From: Taxawa tesnikishii (nom. ined.)
Taxonomy: Eukaryota > Ascomycota > Dothideomycetes > Dothideales
Reading direction: 5' to 3'
NCBI GenBank assembly: GCA_030247885.1
Contig: JAPDRO010000006.1
Coordinates: 1-64,000, forward strand
DNA length: 64,000 nt
Shown here: piece by piece, positions 44,511 through 56,256 of the stretch
Numbering within the stretch: the first letter of the stretch is position 1
Layout of the letters: the number at the start of each line of letters is the position of its first letter
Position numbers and translations under genes: made by a program
The notes under the pieces: model-generated
Seen by the model: only the letters and a program-made list of their open reading frames with translations
The model's database searches: none
Told to the model about the DNA's origin: nothing

Positions 44511-46486
44511 TCAGACCTCGCCCCAGCCACCCGCGTCGCTCGCGCCCACACTCACCGCGCTCACCGCGCTGCCACTGCCGCCGGGGAAATCCCAAAACTT
44601 CCTCGAGCCCGCGCTGGCGCTGCGTCGGCTCCTCTTTGTGCTCTGACTGGCGCAGCTGCTGCTGCTCCGCACCCTTCCCGCCGCCACCGCCGCCGCCAGG
44701 TGGTTGCCGGTGGTGGACAGGAGGTAGTTCTGGTGTCGGCGGAGGATGGACTCGCGTCGGCGCTGGGCGCTGCGTTCGGCGGCGCGGGAGACGAGCGGGT
44801 GGTGCGCTTTGATGAGGTTTGCGCGGCGTTGGGATTCGGGGATGTGCCCAGGGCACCGGCGCTGGCGGAGGGCTTAATCGGGTTTGTTGGGTTTGTTGGG
44901 TTCGTTGGATCTGTAGTCCAAGATGCGGGGAGCGGGCCCAGGGTCTGGGTGGATGCGGCGTTGGGACGTTGCGGCTGAAGGGCTGCTGAAGGGGGATTCT
45001 GAGCGGGTGAGTACGGGCGGGAGGAGAAGCGGTTGCGGAGATAAGTGAAGATGGTATTGATGTCGAGGTCGCGCTGCCAGTATTCGGCGTCTTGTTGAGT
45101 GGCGTCGGCTGTCGTCTGCGCGGTGATGGGTTGTGTCATGGTAGTGAGGGGTTCTTCTTCGATACCCCAGAGGGAGGCGTCAGTTGCAGTCAGGTTAGGT
45201 TGTAGAGTGGGCGCGAAGAGGGCTTCGGAGGCGGCAAGGTTGGCTGATTGATACCGTGACCCTGCAGACGACTGAGCCGGGAGTGGGATTGTCCGGGCAG
45301 GGGTCGGTTTTGGAAGGGTTGTGGGTAGAGCGGCGGATGGTTGGATATGACCAGCCCGGGCGTAAGTGCTGAAAGCACCGTCGTGTTCGAAGATTTCATG
45401 GACGAGGATGCCAAGCTCACGAGCGATCCGTTCCAGCAACCGACGCTCCCAAGCCATGCCTGGATGTGTTGTGGGACTGGATTGCTCGGTCCGAACGCCC
45501 AAAGGGGAGGCCTGGGTTGGTGTAGCCGATAGTTCAGAAGGTAGCTCCTCACCGAAGATGACGGAAAGTGTGCTGTCGTCCAGCCCAATCAGATCCCGAA
45601 TGACTCGCCTGGTGATGCGCTGCCAGAACGATTCCGTCTCCTCCTTTTCTCCCGCTTTCAACCCAGCTGTCGGTTCCGCAACGGACTGCTGACGCGGTAC
45701 ACCGGTGCCTGAATCGGTTGCGCCGCTCACGGCCCTTTCACTTGGCACTCCACTCATCCTGCTCATTCTCCTCTGCCTCCGTCTCGTCTCCCTTTCAATC
45801 TCCTCCAGCACGGCCTTGCTCTGTTCCATCCTCCACTTCTCGATCCTCAACCTCCTTTCTTCCGCTTTGTCCAGCCCTCTGGAATGCTCTTCCTCCTCCA
45901 TAGCATCCAACCTCTTCTGCACACTGCTTCGCCTCCTTGCCCGTCTCCGATGCGGGTTGAACCTCTCGAACTGCCACAACTGCTCCTGCATGCCTTCGGC
46001 AGCGTGGTTGTAGCTCGAGGGGAAAGTGCCCAGGCCATCATGCATGGGCAAAACGGTCTCTCCGCTCTGGTATATCAGCCTCGGTGATGAGGGTGCGTGG
46101 AAGGCATGCAGTCCATCGTCCAAGCTGTCCAGTTCGGCCTCGTCTTCATCCTCGATCTCGGTGCCCTGACAGGTCAGGTTCCCGTCATCGTCTTGGTCGT
46201 CCCTTTCGCCGATCTGGTCGCTCCTCACGCCTGTCTCTAACGATCCAAAGTCAGAGGCTCGGGAGAAGTTTGTGGTGCGCGGGGTGTGCGAGGTCTGCGA
46301 CTGTGAGCCCTGGCTCTGAACGGCACAGTCGGGGGAGAAGAGGATCCATTCCTGTGACTCTTCGAGTACTGGGCGCCTGCTGCGCTGTGGTGAGCTCGGA
46401 GCGACGGCCTCGGTGGTGACGGCAGGCGTGGAAAAGGAGACTTGACGAGCGGGGGCAGGTCGTTGTTGAGGTTGACGGAAGGCCAT
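44511..46486 (-). CDS. Large disordered protein of unknown function
   Basis: Not recognised. The first ~190 residues are acidic and Ser-rich (ESQEWILFSPDCAVQ, EDEDEAELDSLDDGLHAF). A basic/charged helix follows (KAEERRLRIEKWRMEQSKAV, EEIERETRRRQRRM), then a short conserved-looking block FWQRITRRVIRDLIGLDD and a helical segment MAWERRLLERIARELGILV. A TNP repeat (PTNPTNPTNP) is encoded by 9-bp units. The frame slips at GGGG 44838-44841 (+ strand); with one base the C-terminus becomes RRANLIKAHHPLVSRAAERS to DAGGWGEV, with stop at 44511 and 658 residues, which looks far more natural than the alternative Arg/Ala-rich tail. Single exon. Possibly a nuclear or scaffold protein; that is a guess. Confidence 0.7.
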
Positions 46487-46635
46487 GACGACGGCGGCCT
46501 GGACTGTCGATGGCGCAGACGGTGAGAGACGGTAGATGCAATCGAGTTTAGATGGCGTGGAAGGAAAAGATCACAGGGAGGAATGCGCGCGCCTGGCGCG
46601 GTATTGTCAGGTGGGCGTAGCGTGATTGAACTCGG

Positions 46636-46702
46636 GGATGGATGGAGAGGATGGATGGAGGGGATGGATGGAGGGGATGGATGGAGGGGATGGATGGAGG
46701 GG
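46636..46702. repeat. 14-bp GGATGGATGGAGGG minisatellite
   Basis: About five tandem units of GGATGGATGGAGGG lie in the 5' flank of the minus-strand gene starting at 46486. Purine-rich and possibly able to form unusual secondary structure. Confidence 0.9.
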
Positions 46703-47370
46703 TTGGCGTGGGAGGGTAATGGAGGAATGTAGTGACAGTTCGTCTTCACTAGCAGGTGTCAAAGGAGAGTGACAGGTGGGAGGATGGTGGTGTATCGTGT
46801 ATCAGGGTGTCAGGGGAGGAGGCAGATGATGTGACGATCAGTTGACCGGCGGTCGCGCAATAGGGCCGACGAGCCCAGTTACACGGGTACTTGTCAAGAT
46901 CCGGCCCAGACCGAAACAAAGAAGCAACTTCTCAGCATCAGCGACAACGGGCGGCAGCAAGACGGATTGTGGTATCGATATGGAGACTGCACAGATGTGA
47001 CCGTCGTCTTGTTGTTCGCAGAGCGTTTGACAAATGCGATCAAAGCAAGGCTGGTTGTTGGCCTGTTTCGGACGGCATCACAGTCACTCGATGATGTGTC
47101 TACCCAGCTGCTGTATGCGTTCATGCGCGTGTAAGGCGTGCGGCTGCGCCCGTTACAGCCGTCGCTGAGCACCAAGCAAGCAAGAACAAGCACGACGGCC
47201 TCCTGAACAACAAAAATAATCCTGCCTTCCAGCTACGTAGCTATTGGCGAAAAACCAGCCAACAATACACGCCTTGGCCAGCGTGAAGTAGGAGATGATG
47301 GCACAAGAGCCGCCCAATACGTCGTGATGAGGCCTTGTCTGCGCAACCACCTGCAGCCTGGCAGTCATCC

Positions 47371-47402
47371 CTGCTCCCTGCTCCCTGCTCCCTGCTCCCT
47401 GC
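47371..47402. repeat. (CTGCTCC)-type 7-bp tandem repeat
   Basis: Four to five tandem copies of CTCCCTG. Immediately followed by the GATA-site cluster. Confidence 0.85.
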
Positions 47403-47417
47403 ACGACGCCCATGCCC

Positions 47418-47452
47418 TTATCTGGGCCTTATCTGGGCCTTATCTCTTATCA
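47418..47452. promoter_or_regulatory. Cluster of four GATA-factor sites
   Basis: TTATCT at 47418, 47429 and 47440 and TTATCA at 47447: four HGATAR sites (read on the minus strand as AGATAA or TGATAA) within 35 bp, three of them in an 11-bp tandem unit. Such clusters bind AreA, SreA or light-regulator GATA factors in ascomycetes. Which gene they serve is unclear, because the nearest known start (46486) is about 0.9 kb away. Confidence 0.5.
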
Positions 47453-48016
47453 GTCTTCACGCCGACCAAGCCTCGTCGTCCTTCCCGCTGCAGTCATCCG
47501 CCAACGTTACCAAAATTATAACACTCAAACTTCAAGATACATCCAACTTAGAGGAACATCCGCTGCGCATAAAGGTCCCTCAGCTCAACACTCTAGCCAA
47601 AGATTCCCCAAAAACCCTCACTGCCATTGATGTTGCGCAGGGGTGTGGCTGGCATACTCCGCAAGTACGGCGAACGCGCCGACGCCGACATCTGTCTCTA
47701 AACCTTGCTCAGTAACGAGCCAACGGCCAAGGTCAGTGCGTGGACTCGCGCACACGACGTGAAGACGTGTGCTGCGAGACACCGTTCTTGTGCCTGCCGA
47801 GACGGATGTGCAACGAACAGTAATCGTGACTTTGTTGCTGCGAGCAGCATGGATGAACAGTAGGATACTGCAGCGATCCAACCCAATGCCCGGCCGATAG
47901 AAGAGAAGAAAAGGAGAAACTGGCCGTCTTGATTTTTGGATAGTAAAAACAAGACGCTAACAACGGCCAATTGCCCCGCTGCATGTCCGCTTCGCATCCG
48001 TCCCAACATGCTACCC

Positions 48017-51000
48017 TTAACCCCAGTATGGTGTCCTCAAGCCGGTGAATGTCGACGCAATCGAACTCATGCCGTCACCCCCGTCGTCCCGCTTCCTCTG
48101 GCCCGCAAGCTGTCTCTTCGTTAGCGCGCTTCGCAAGCACGACCGAACGTTCGGGGAGGAGCACTTACCTCGAGCTGAATCTGCCTGTGCAGATGCACCA
48201 GCCAGTCAACATAGCTCTGCGCCTCGCCGTTCCTGTCCTCATACAGCAGCCTCGCAAACTCGTACTCGGCACCGTCCAACCCTTGCCGCGCCAGCTGAAC
48301 GGTTAGCGCCTTCGAACCCCTCGTCAGCTCCATGTACTGCAGTATGTTCCTGACTTGGGCATTGAGGTGCGTTTCCAGAACCGGCAGGCTGGACATGAAC
48401 GGATTCAGCGACTGGAGATCCGTGTACCCTTCGCCGAACAGATCTTCGAGGAGGTTGGGCGACACCTGCGCGTGCAGCCACAGGAGGCATATCTGCCCGT
48501 TGTCCACAATGTACACGCCGCCCTCCTCCATCTTCGAAAACGAGGCACGTAACGCGTCCGGCATGCGCAGCCGCCCGTTCTCGTCTGCGAAGCCGTCGGC
48601 AGGGTCGAGGTTGTGTATCGAGATGATGCGCGGGTACAGGTAGAGCGAGAGCTCCATCGGTCCCATGGCGCGGATCATGCGCATCTCGTGTACTCTGCGA
48701 TCGCTGGGCTCCTTGCCGCCTTTGAAGGCCCGAGACTTGATCAGGCCCAGCACGTACATGCTGAACTCCTTGAGGTTTTCCGGCAGTACGAGTTGCCCGG
48801 GAGGGTGTGAGCCGGAGAAGTTTTTGCGGTATCCGGCCAGGACGTCAATGGCCTTCTCGGTGATCATTCCACGGATATCCTTGAGCGTCCGCTCCGAGAC
48901 GCGGGCCGCAGCTTCCTTGGCCATGATGTTGATGACGGCGTCCTGGTCCACGAACTTGACGGCTTCCGCTGCGCCTTCGCTTACGCTTGCGACGAGATTG
49001 CTGCAACGTACCCTCCGCTCTCCGCCGGCTGTGGTGTAGAGTAACGCACTTTGGAAGTGAGCGTCCAGCTTGGAGTCCAACTTCCCGTCGTAGCTGAACA
49101 TGACACTGAGTGCTTTGTCAGCATCGATGACTCCGTATTCCAGATCAGCTCCAAACGTATGCTGCGTGAAGTTGCCATGGTACGCCGAGATCTGCAGACC
49201 GTTCGAACACCGGACCTTCATCAGCGCTTGATAACCGGTTTCTCGGGTAACGGTATGCTTGATCTCTTTCGACAACCGGAGCAGATCCCTCGGTGCGTGG
49301 AAATTCGGGTAAAGGTATGTCTCGCCACCGCTGACTGCAGCAACGTGACCGATCGTGGCGACGTCGAGGTAGCCGCCGCTCGGAGATGCCAAGAAGAAGT
49401 CCACGCCCATACCGGCTTCCACCATCTTTGTTGCAGTCTTCCGGAATCCGGGATGTTCGGTGGTGTATAGTTTCTTCTCGGCGTCAGTGTCCCTGGCTTC
49501 GCCCTTGTCGCGTGGGAACAGACGTCCGGGTCCGTAGGTTGGCAGAGACGATAGCGAGCAGACAATCTTTCCTCCCGTTGCAGAGAGCGCCGCTAACGCC
49601 GCGTCCAGAGCGGGCAACAATGCAGCCTCAGGGTGGGGGTTCCGGGAAAACATGTTAGGTATCTGGGTAAGTAGGGATTCAATCACGTCTTTCGACGCCG
49701 CTGGGTCGACGAAGAGTCCTTCACTCAGGGGCACGAACGGTTCCTCCAGATCTGGCATGACCATCATTTGGGCTTGGTCGAGTTTTGAGCTCAGATTGTA
49801 GAAGTGAGCCTCCTTATCGAATGTGACAATGCCGACCGTTGCCCCGGGAGGCAGATTGGATTGCCTCTCACCGTTTTGTGCGTCTTGGCCAGGTAATGTA
49901 TCTTTTCCGTAGAGTGCATCGCGAACGCCCTCACAGACACCTTCGAGGAACCCCTGCTTGAGGCTTCTGCGCTCACATCAATGACGAACAACCAATGCAT
50001 GGTTGATGGCTCCTTCGTCCAGTATTCCTTCGGTACCGTAAACTCTACCGTACCAAGCATCAGCTCCGGCCTCTGCTGTCGGTCCACTCTGATACCCGAA
50101 GGGTCTGTTGGCGCAAAGTATTCCGAAGGGACGTCGTTGGGATGAGTACACAAATTGCAGACAAACTTGTTGCCGCCAGATCGGAAAGTCATGAAGGGGT
50201 TAATGTATGCTCGACACCGCCTGCATCGAGGTGGGCCGACTTCTCCAAAGTCAAGAACCGGTACCTTCTGCTCGCCTTCTTGTGGGGCAGCAAGGGGCTG
50301 TAAGATCAGACCAAGCGGTAGACCAGTAGCAGCAAGCGCATCCGAAGATGAGGGTATGTTGTTGAGAGTCAGACGGGCGAATTTAGGTGAAGAGTTTCCC
50401 TGGTCAAAGGCCACAAACGGTACTGCGCCGGGCGGCGGTATGTGCTGCTCCATGGTAGGATAAACGTGTTCGAGGTAATAGCGAGCTGGCACGTCTCTGG
50501 ACTTGGGCACACTCGGTATCTGCTCAGGATCCACACGGCCCTGTGCACTGGACGAAGGATTTCCTAGCACGGCGTCATTGGCACCTGCTCGCGCAGCATG
50601 CTGCATAGGCGTAACCGGGTTTGCGGGACTATACTGTGATGTCGCTGCCGGGAACTGTGACATGATGCCTGGCGTGATCTGCTGCGACATGTACGGGGAC
50701 GCAGGCGCATTCTGAGCATTGAGGAACTGGTTGGGAAGCGTTCCTGGTGGTACTGCAGCAACCGGCTGTACGGTCGCGGCCGGAGTCTCCAACTGGTGGT
50801 ATGCATGTCTGTCCTTCTTCTTGTGCGGTCTTGCAGTTCCTGCAGCGTCTCCCCAAACCCCATAGCACCCATCTGGCCCGTCAAACCCTCCATGCTTCCT
50901 TGCTCTTGTCCTTGGGAGTATGGATTCGGCGCTGATGTTGGCGCCGGCTGCGGCGGGAAGTAACTTGCGTCTTGTCCTACGACGTTGCCCGCTGCGCTCA

Positions 51001-51187
51001 AGTACTGGTTAGGCGCTTGGTATGTGGTAGAGCCGGCTTGCTGGTATCCTCCCGGGCTAGGCGCAACCTGCGGTCTGAATCTGGCTTCCTTGCGGCGAGC
51101 TCCGCCGGGAGTCTGTGATCCTGGAGTTCCTAAAGCGCTTCCACTGGGTGATCCAAGGGCGTTGTTGAACATAGAGAATTCGGCCAT
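48017..51187 (-). CDS. SEC24: COPII coat cargo-binding subunit Sec24
   Basis: Cargo-selecting subunit of the COPII inner coat at ER exit sites, partner of Sec23. A disordered Pro/Gln-rich N-terminus (MAEFSMFNNALGSPSGSA) is followed by the zinc finger CRRCRAYINPF with its second CxxC pair (CNLC), the trunk strand MHWLFVIDVSAEA, beta-sandwich and helical domains, and the gelsolin-like domain (GGVYIVDNGQICLLWLHAQV). Two exons: 48169-51187 and 48017-48109, intron 48110-48168 (59 bp), joining HRQIQLE to LAGQRKRDDGG and ending LRTPYWG. The frame slips near 50821 (AA run, TRTKKKDRHAYHQLETP with one base) and at CCCC 49951-49954 (SRGFLEGVCEGV with one base). With both, 1037 residues. Essential in yeast, so these slips are hardly real. 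Confidence 0.95.
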
Positions 51188-51821
51188 GGTTGGAGATCGA
51201 CTCGTGTCAGTCTCCGAGCTCTTTGAGAACAGCGCCTTTGACACTTTCTATAGTTTGCTACGCTGCCCAAAGATCCGATCTTTATGACAGCCTCATAACC
51301 CAAGCATCACCCTTCGTGGTCTATTCGGGGAATATGTATTAGCTAGGTTGTTGATCCAGCTTCCTATATATCCAACATGGCACCTCCCCTAATAATGATA
51401 TAGCTGGCCTTGAGGCTCTCCACATCCCACTAGCATGGACTGCCAAGACATTTCCCTGAGCGGCTCCTATTTCTGTAATTCGTGCATATACTCTATCTGA
51501 AGGAGTTAGACTGGACCAACAACAAACGTAGAAGACATCATCTAATGCTGGCTCCTTGAAACCGCTAAGCATCACCATGGCGCATACGACTGCAAGTGAT
51601 CCGGCAATAACGTGGGAAATCCGCCTTCTGGATATGCGGCACAGCCAGATTGCTCTCCTTGACAATGCAGCATCACAGAATCACAAGGAGTCCCAAGATG
51701 ATTTGAAGCATGTTTCTCATAGCCTAAGCCGTAGCATTTCTAGCCTAAGCTTTTCCCTAAGCGCCACATGAAATGCCCCAATCAAAACCACGTCACTCCC
51801 CGAGTCTCCTATGCAAGCACC
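51188..51821. other. Intergenic region between SEC24 and RPL10
   Basis: No supported gene. It contains the SEC24 promoter and the 3' end of RPL10; a repeated CATAGCCTAAGCC/TTCTAGCCTAAGC pair lies near 51717-51750. Confidence 0.5.
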
Positions 51822-52691
51822 TTAAGCCTCAGTGCTGAAGGCGTCTGGGAAGCGGCGGATGTTGTACTCAATAGGACCCTTGTTACGGAGGAACTGGACG
51901 TAAGCACCGTCGACGCGGACGGCACCGGCCTGGCGCTTGGCGACGTACTCCTCGCGACGGACGGGGGTGAAGCCCCAGTTCTTGGAGACGATGATCTTTT
52001 GGCGGCCGGGGAACTTGTACATGGCACGGCGCAGAGCCTCGATGGCGGCGGCGCGGTTGGAGTCACGGGTGCGGACGGACAGGATGATCTGGCCGATGTT
52101 CACACGGGCAACGGTACCCTGGGGCTTACCGAAGGCACCACGCATACCAGTCTGGAGACGATCGGCTCCGGCGCAGGACAACATCTTGTTGATACGGATG
52201 ACGTGGAAGGGGTGCACACGCACACGCAGGTGGAAACCTTCCTTACCGGTGATCTTGACGAGGTACCTGAGAGATTCCCGGTCAACCGCTGTTCATTCCG
52301 AGTCGTTCTTTTCGCAAAATTCGCCGCAGTCATTGTTGCCATGTTTCCAACCAGAAGACGACTGTGCTTTTTTGCCGCCAACTCTTTCTGGATCTCAAGG
52401 ATTGCACTCACTTGTTGGCGGCGATACGGGCAGCCTCAAGAGCCTCGGAGGACAGCTGCTCGTACTCGTTGGAGACCATGTGCACGCACAGAGGGAAGTC
52501 ATCGACGCTGGCCTTCTTACGTCCCAGATCAAAGATACGGATCTTGGGGTCGGGAACACCACGGTTGAACCGGGACTTAGGGTATGGCTTGTTTTTGCAG
52601 TAGCCTGACAGCCTGTCAGTTTCCGGACCCTTCTTTGCAGCTAAAAGATGCGGTATAACGTACGGTAGCAACGAGCTGGACGGCGTGCCAT
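51822..52691 (-). CDS. RPL10: Large-subunit ribosomal protein uL16 (L10)
   Basis: Component of the 60S subunit near the peptidyl-transferase centre, the last protein assembled, needed for Nmd3 release. Full-length and well conserved: [20 protein letters not shown] at the start, [20 protein letters not shown], and the flexible loop [19 protein letters not shown]. Three exons: 52664-52691, 52412-52604 and 51822-52266, introns 59 and 145 bp, total 221 residues. No frame slip, a useful contrast to the neighbouring genes. Ribosomal protein genes are highly expressed and often have early introns like these. Confidence 0.97.
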
Positions 52692-54565
52692 TGTGTCGGT
52701 GTTCGATGGGTGATGTCGATGTGCGAGGGAGGAGAGAAGTCAAGGAATGGGATTCAAAAGCAGCGTCGATAGAGGTCTTGGCAGTCGTCGATTTCTAAGC
52801 CGTGAGCGAGCGTGCGGCGAGAGAAAGCGCGGACGCAGCGGTTCGCTTAGCCCACCAATCAAACTCCTATCCCCGGTTCTAGCAACAACTTCGCCCCTCT
52901 GACGGTATCTCACCTCATCAAAAACTGCTCTACGTCGACCGTCTTCCATCAAGTCCGTTTGTCAGCCATCGTGAGTCACAGCTTGCCATTGAGATTGCTG
53001 TCTTGAGACTGGTCTCTATTCGTGCAACGTTGTAGAAACTCGTCGGGAGCAACATGCTTTAGCGACTAGCGTCTGTTCCAGTAAGACTTTCCTTCTGCAC
53101 TCTCTAACTGGAGAAGCTCGCGACCTGCCTGCTATCCGTATGAAGCCTCATACGCTGCTCTACATTGCGACAGCAGTACATGCGGCGACTTAAGTGAAGG
53201 GTAAGGCTGTGGTGCTGCGCCTCAAATCCATGCCCCGCCTTCCTTTTGACTGTGAAGATGATCGCTTATCGCAGTCTCTTCTGGCAGGTACTAGCATGCC
53301 TTGTACTGCTAGACTATAAGGCATGTTGTTAGACACGGACACGCGAGATGCCATAAGTCGCCAAGGTTTCAAAAGGACTCTGTGTATCGCAAGAAGCGCC
53401 GCGGTAGTTTACTTTAACCGAGCTTTGTTTGGATGAATACAAGGGATGGTCTGTGAAATTCGAATACAATGGACGTTTGGTGCGGTTTCCTGATGTATTG
53501 GTCTCAGATGAAGGACTTTGGGGCTGCCAACAGAAGCTCTGTAAGATGGTCGTTTTGCTCTATTACCGACACCAGTGCAAGATTCCTCGCAGCCTCTTCG
53601 TTCTTGTCGCCCACGATCTTGAATCTGGGTTCATGATTCGAACAGGCTCTAGCTCCACGTTAACAGGCGGCTTGGATGCGGCTTTTGAGACCTTTATAAC
53701 GCAGGAACTTGGTGTCATTCATCCGTCAAGAAACCACGCTTCCTCTTCTGTAATGACCATGTCTCTTCTCTCACAAGGGTTCTCACAAGGGTTCTCGCAT
53801 CGGTATGTTTGTTGTTGAGAACGCGCACGTGTCACTCGTACCTATGCTCAAGAATCTGTCAAATGTCAAAAGAAGCTCATACGTTTTACGCGCAGTCCCT
53901 TCACCGTAACCACGCGACCACGTTCGGTCACACACGGTCGACGGAGATCTCGACCATGAAGATTCTAGGGAAGGCTGGTGTTGCTTTTAAGAGACACGAA
54001 AGGACGAACCCCTCTGCATGAGACCCCATGCTTTTTCACACCAACTGACGTGAAGGTAACATGGTAAAAGGAGCATGGAGCTGGCAGGACTCGAACGCTG
54101 CATTTCAGGATTCCATGTTAAGTCGGCCCCGGCACTCCTCCCCTCGAAAAGAGTTCACTCTCTGGTTGTGCTACTAATCACACTATAACCCGTGCTCAAT
54201 GACTGCCCGTGGTTTGATAGAAGCGGGTCCATGTAGATATCCTCACAACTGGTGTGCAATAGAAGCGGCATTGCCTCCAGACCGGAAAGGGCGGTGATGG
54301 TGCTTTCCTTTTCGGGAAACAATGACAGTGTCGGCCATCCTGCGACAGCATATCAGCAGACAAATCTGACATTTCGAGCTCACTCCAGCTACTAAACCGC
54401 CCCTTCACTTGCCCACCTCGTTCACCCAGAACCTTCTCGTTCTCCGCTCCTTCCTTCAAACACCCAACGCGGTTTTTCTCCTTCACAAACCCTCACTCTC
54501 GACCTTTCCGCAACCGTTCAGTCCCAGCACAGCTCCTCGGATCCTCGATGTCTTGACCTACGACA
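52692..54565. other. Long intergenic region, no convincing gene
   Basis: Some 1.9 kb upstream of RPL10 and of the + strand gene at 54566. The longest frame (53429-53818) begins without an ATG and has no motif. A short direct repeat TCACAAGGGTTC lies near 53768-53790. A tRNA-like fragment near 54083-54130 is discussed under rejected items. Confidence 0.5.
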
Positions 54566-55296
54566 ATGGATCCCTCCGTAAGTCACCTATCAACTCTCCT
54601 ATGAAACTTGCTCTTACAGCACCACAGATCAACCCAGCAAGCTCTCCTACCATAAACACCACCGCTCTTGAACCCACCCAGCTCGACAGACCCGACAGCA
54701 AGAAACGCAAGCATCGCAGACATAAGACGATCAGAGAGAGACACGCCGATCGTCTCTGTGGCAGGAACGGGACCTCCCAGTGTGAAGTCTGCACCCACTT
54801 CCATCCCCCTGCCGACCCCTGCCCATTCGAGCGCTGTGAGCGGTGCTCCATGCGCCATGGGCCTTTCGAGCCAGTCCCGCGAACCGAGCAGTGTCGGTTT
54901 GCCATGCGCCGCCTGGCTACCAACCTGCTCTACCCACACGGACGGGACGGTCCTAAGAGACCAGAGGGTGAAGTGATGCTCATCTTGGAAAGGCAGATCG
55001 ATACGGACGTGGGGAGTGACTTGCGGAACTGGCTGATGGACCAAGGAATTCCGAGAAAGATCAGCATGCCAGCCCAGCCCAAGAGAGATTGGATTGCGAT
55101 GCTGTGCGCCCAGTACGAGGGAACACTCAGTGAGAAGGCAAAGGAATCACTCGGACGGTTGAAAGAAGCAGCAGCCGGAAATCCAAGATGGACGAACAGG
55201 GATGACGTGCTGGTCGGAAATTTTCTGAGGCTGACATGGCGGACGACCGCTGATGGCAAGGCCATTGATGGATATAATCTTGGTGAACATTTCTAA
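54566..55296 (+). CDS. Cys-rich protein of unknown function
   Basis: Not recognised. Best model: ATG at 54566 (MDPS), a 50-bp intron 54578-54627, then INPASSPTINTTALEP onward, 226 residues. This is preferred over the single-frame version starting upstream because the donor GTAAGT and acceptor CACAG are good and the upstream part is pyrimidine-rich leader. A very basic stretch (KKRKHRRHKTIRERHADR, about residues 38-55) precedes a Cys/His-rich segment (CEVCTHFHPPADPC, ERCERCSMRHGPF, TEQC) that could bind zinc. A helical C-terminus follows. Possibly a nuclear zinc-binding protein; this is inference. Confidence 0.6.
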
Positions 55297-55404
55297 ACAA
55301 GGGTATCAAGCGTATGGATTGTCCGCTGCTACATCTCATAAAGCTACGTAGCTACAAAAACCCGTTTTCCAAACCCGTCTCATGACCATGTCATCCTACT
55401 TGAG

Positions 55405-55480
55405 GCAGTGCTGGTGCTGAGGCTGTCAGAAGTCACCAGCATCAGTGACGGCCATTGTGAGGTGACGGAAGAGCGCAAGC
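55405..55480 (-). pseudogene. Duplicated 3' fragment of RPL30
   Basis: About 75 bp resemble the 3' end of RPL30 (55638-55715) in the same orientation: on the + strand both read GC(A/G)GTGCTGGTGCTGAGG and continue with GTCACCAGCATC and then CGGAAGAGC, with several differences and small gaps. It lies just downstream of the real gene, so it is a partial tandem duplication that has decayed. Confidence 0.65.
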
Positions 55481-55632
55481 CCTACGAACGAGTGTCAGCT
55501 GATTTTGTTGCCCTCCGAAGCCTGGTCTGAGGCTTCTTCGCAGGGCGAGTGATGCACCCTACTAGCCCCAGGGCCAGTCGCTGGGTGGTAATGTTCGAAA
55601 GGGGAAAACTTACGGTGCCAAGCTCGTTCCGT

Positions 55633-56256
55633 TTAAGCGGTGCTGGTGCTGAGGATGTCGGAGTCACCAGCATCCAGGATGGCCATGGTGCTGCAGCGGA
55701 AGAGCTTACCGCAAGCGGTACCGAGCTCGATGTTGTTGCCAGAGAAGTGGTGGACGGGAGTCTTGGCCAGCATGGCGTAGTACTCGAGCTCACTCTTGCG
55801 GAGAGGAGGAGTGTTTCCGGCGATGATGATGAGCTTGGCCTTGCCAGCACGGAGGGACTTGAGGGTGGACTTGTATCCGAGGGTGACCTTTCCGGACTTC
55901 ATAACAAGCGCCAGGCGCGAGTTGATAGAGTCGGAAGTCTTAGTCTGTTGCTGTTAGTCAGCCGGTTTGTTCTTTGCTCTCGTGCTGAGTTTGATGCAGC
56001 CGGCACCCATGGTGGACACGGCTCAGCCAGGTTCTCTTGAAGGTAAACTCGTCGGCGAGGAAAGAAGACGAGGTTGAGACAAGGCCAACCAGCCATGGAG
56101 TTGTGTGCGGTTTTTGTGCCAACTTTTCATCCTGCTTCTCTTCCTCTTGCAGCGACAGAGTAGAAACTGTTGGACAGGTATGGAGAGACCCTTTCAAGAG
56201 GGGCTTTTTCGAGCGGGAACGGAGGAAGGGGTTGTAATTACCTTCTTTGGGGCCAT
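55633..56256 (-). CDS. RPL30: Large-subunit ribosomal protein eL30
   Basis: 60S ribosomal protein L30, 108 residues, full length. Exon 1 (56242-56256) encodes only MAPKK. A 297-bp intron (55945-56241, GTAATT donor) follows. Exon 2 encodes [20 protein letters not shown] through [20 protein letters not shown] to [16 protein letters not shown] tiny first exon and long first intron are typical for fungal ribosomal protein genes; in yeast, L30 represses its own splicing by binding a kink-turn near the first donor, which could be looked for here. No frame slip. Confidence 0.95.

Larger units (their letters stand above)
46703..48016. other. Intergenic region with regulatory-looking repeats
   Basis: About 1.3 kb with no supported gene. 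Contains a 7-bp tandem repeat (47371-47402) and the GATA-site cluster (47418-47452). It lies between the start of the gene at 46486 and the end of SEC24. Confidence 0.5.

Noticed and set aside
53429-53818. 129-codon frame upstream of RPL10
   Set aside because: It begins with TTG, has no motif and includes a simple duplicated SQGFSQGFS from a short DNA repeat.
54083-54130. tRNA-like fragment on the minus strand (GTTCGAGTCC T-loop, followed by CTCCTTTT)
   Set aside because: The T-loop word and a terminator-like T run are present, but no matching acceptor stem, D arm or anticodon arm could be drawn. Perhaps a tRNA relic; a covariance-model scan would decide.
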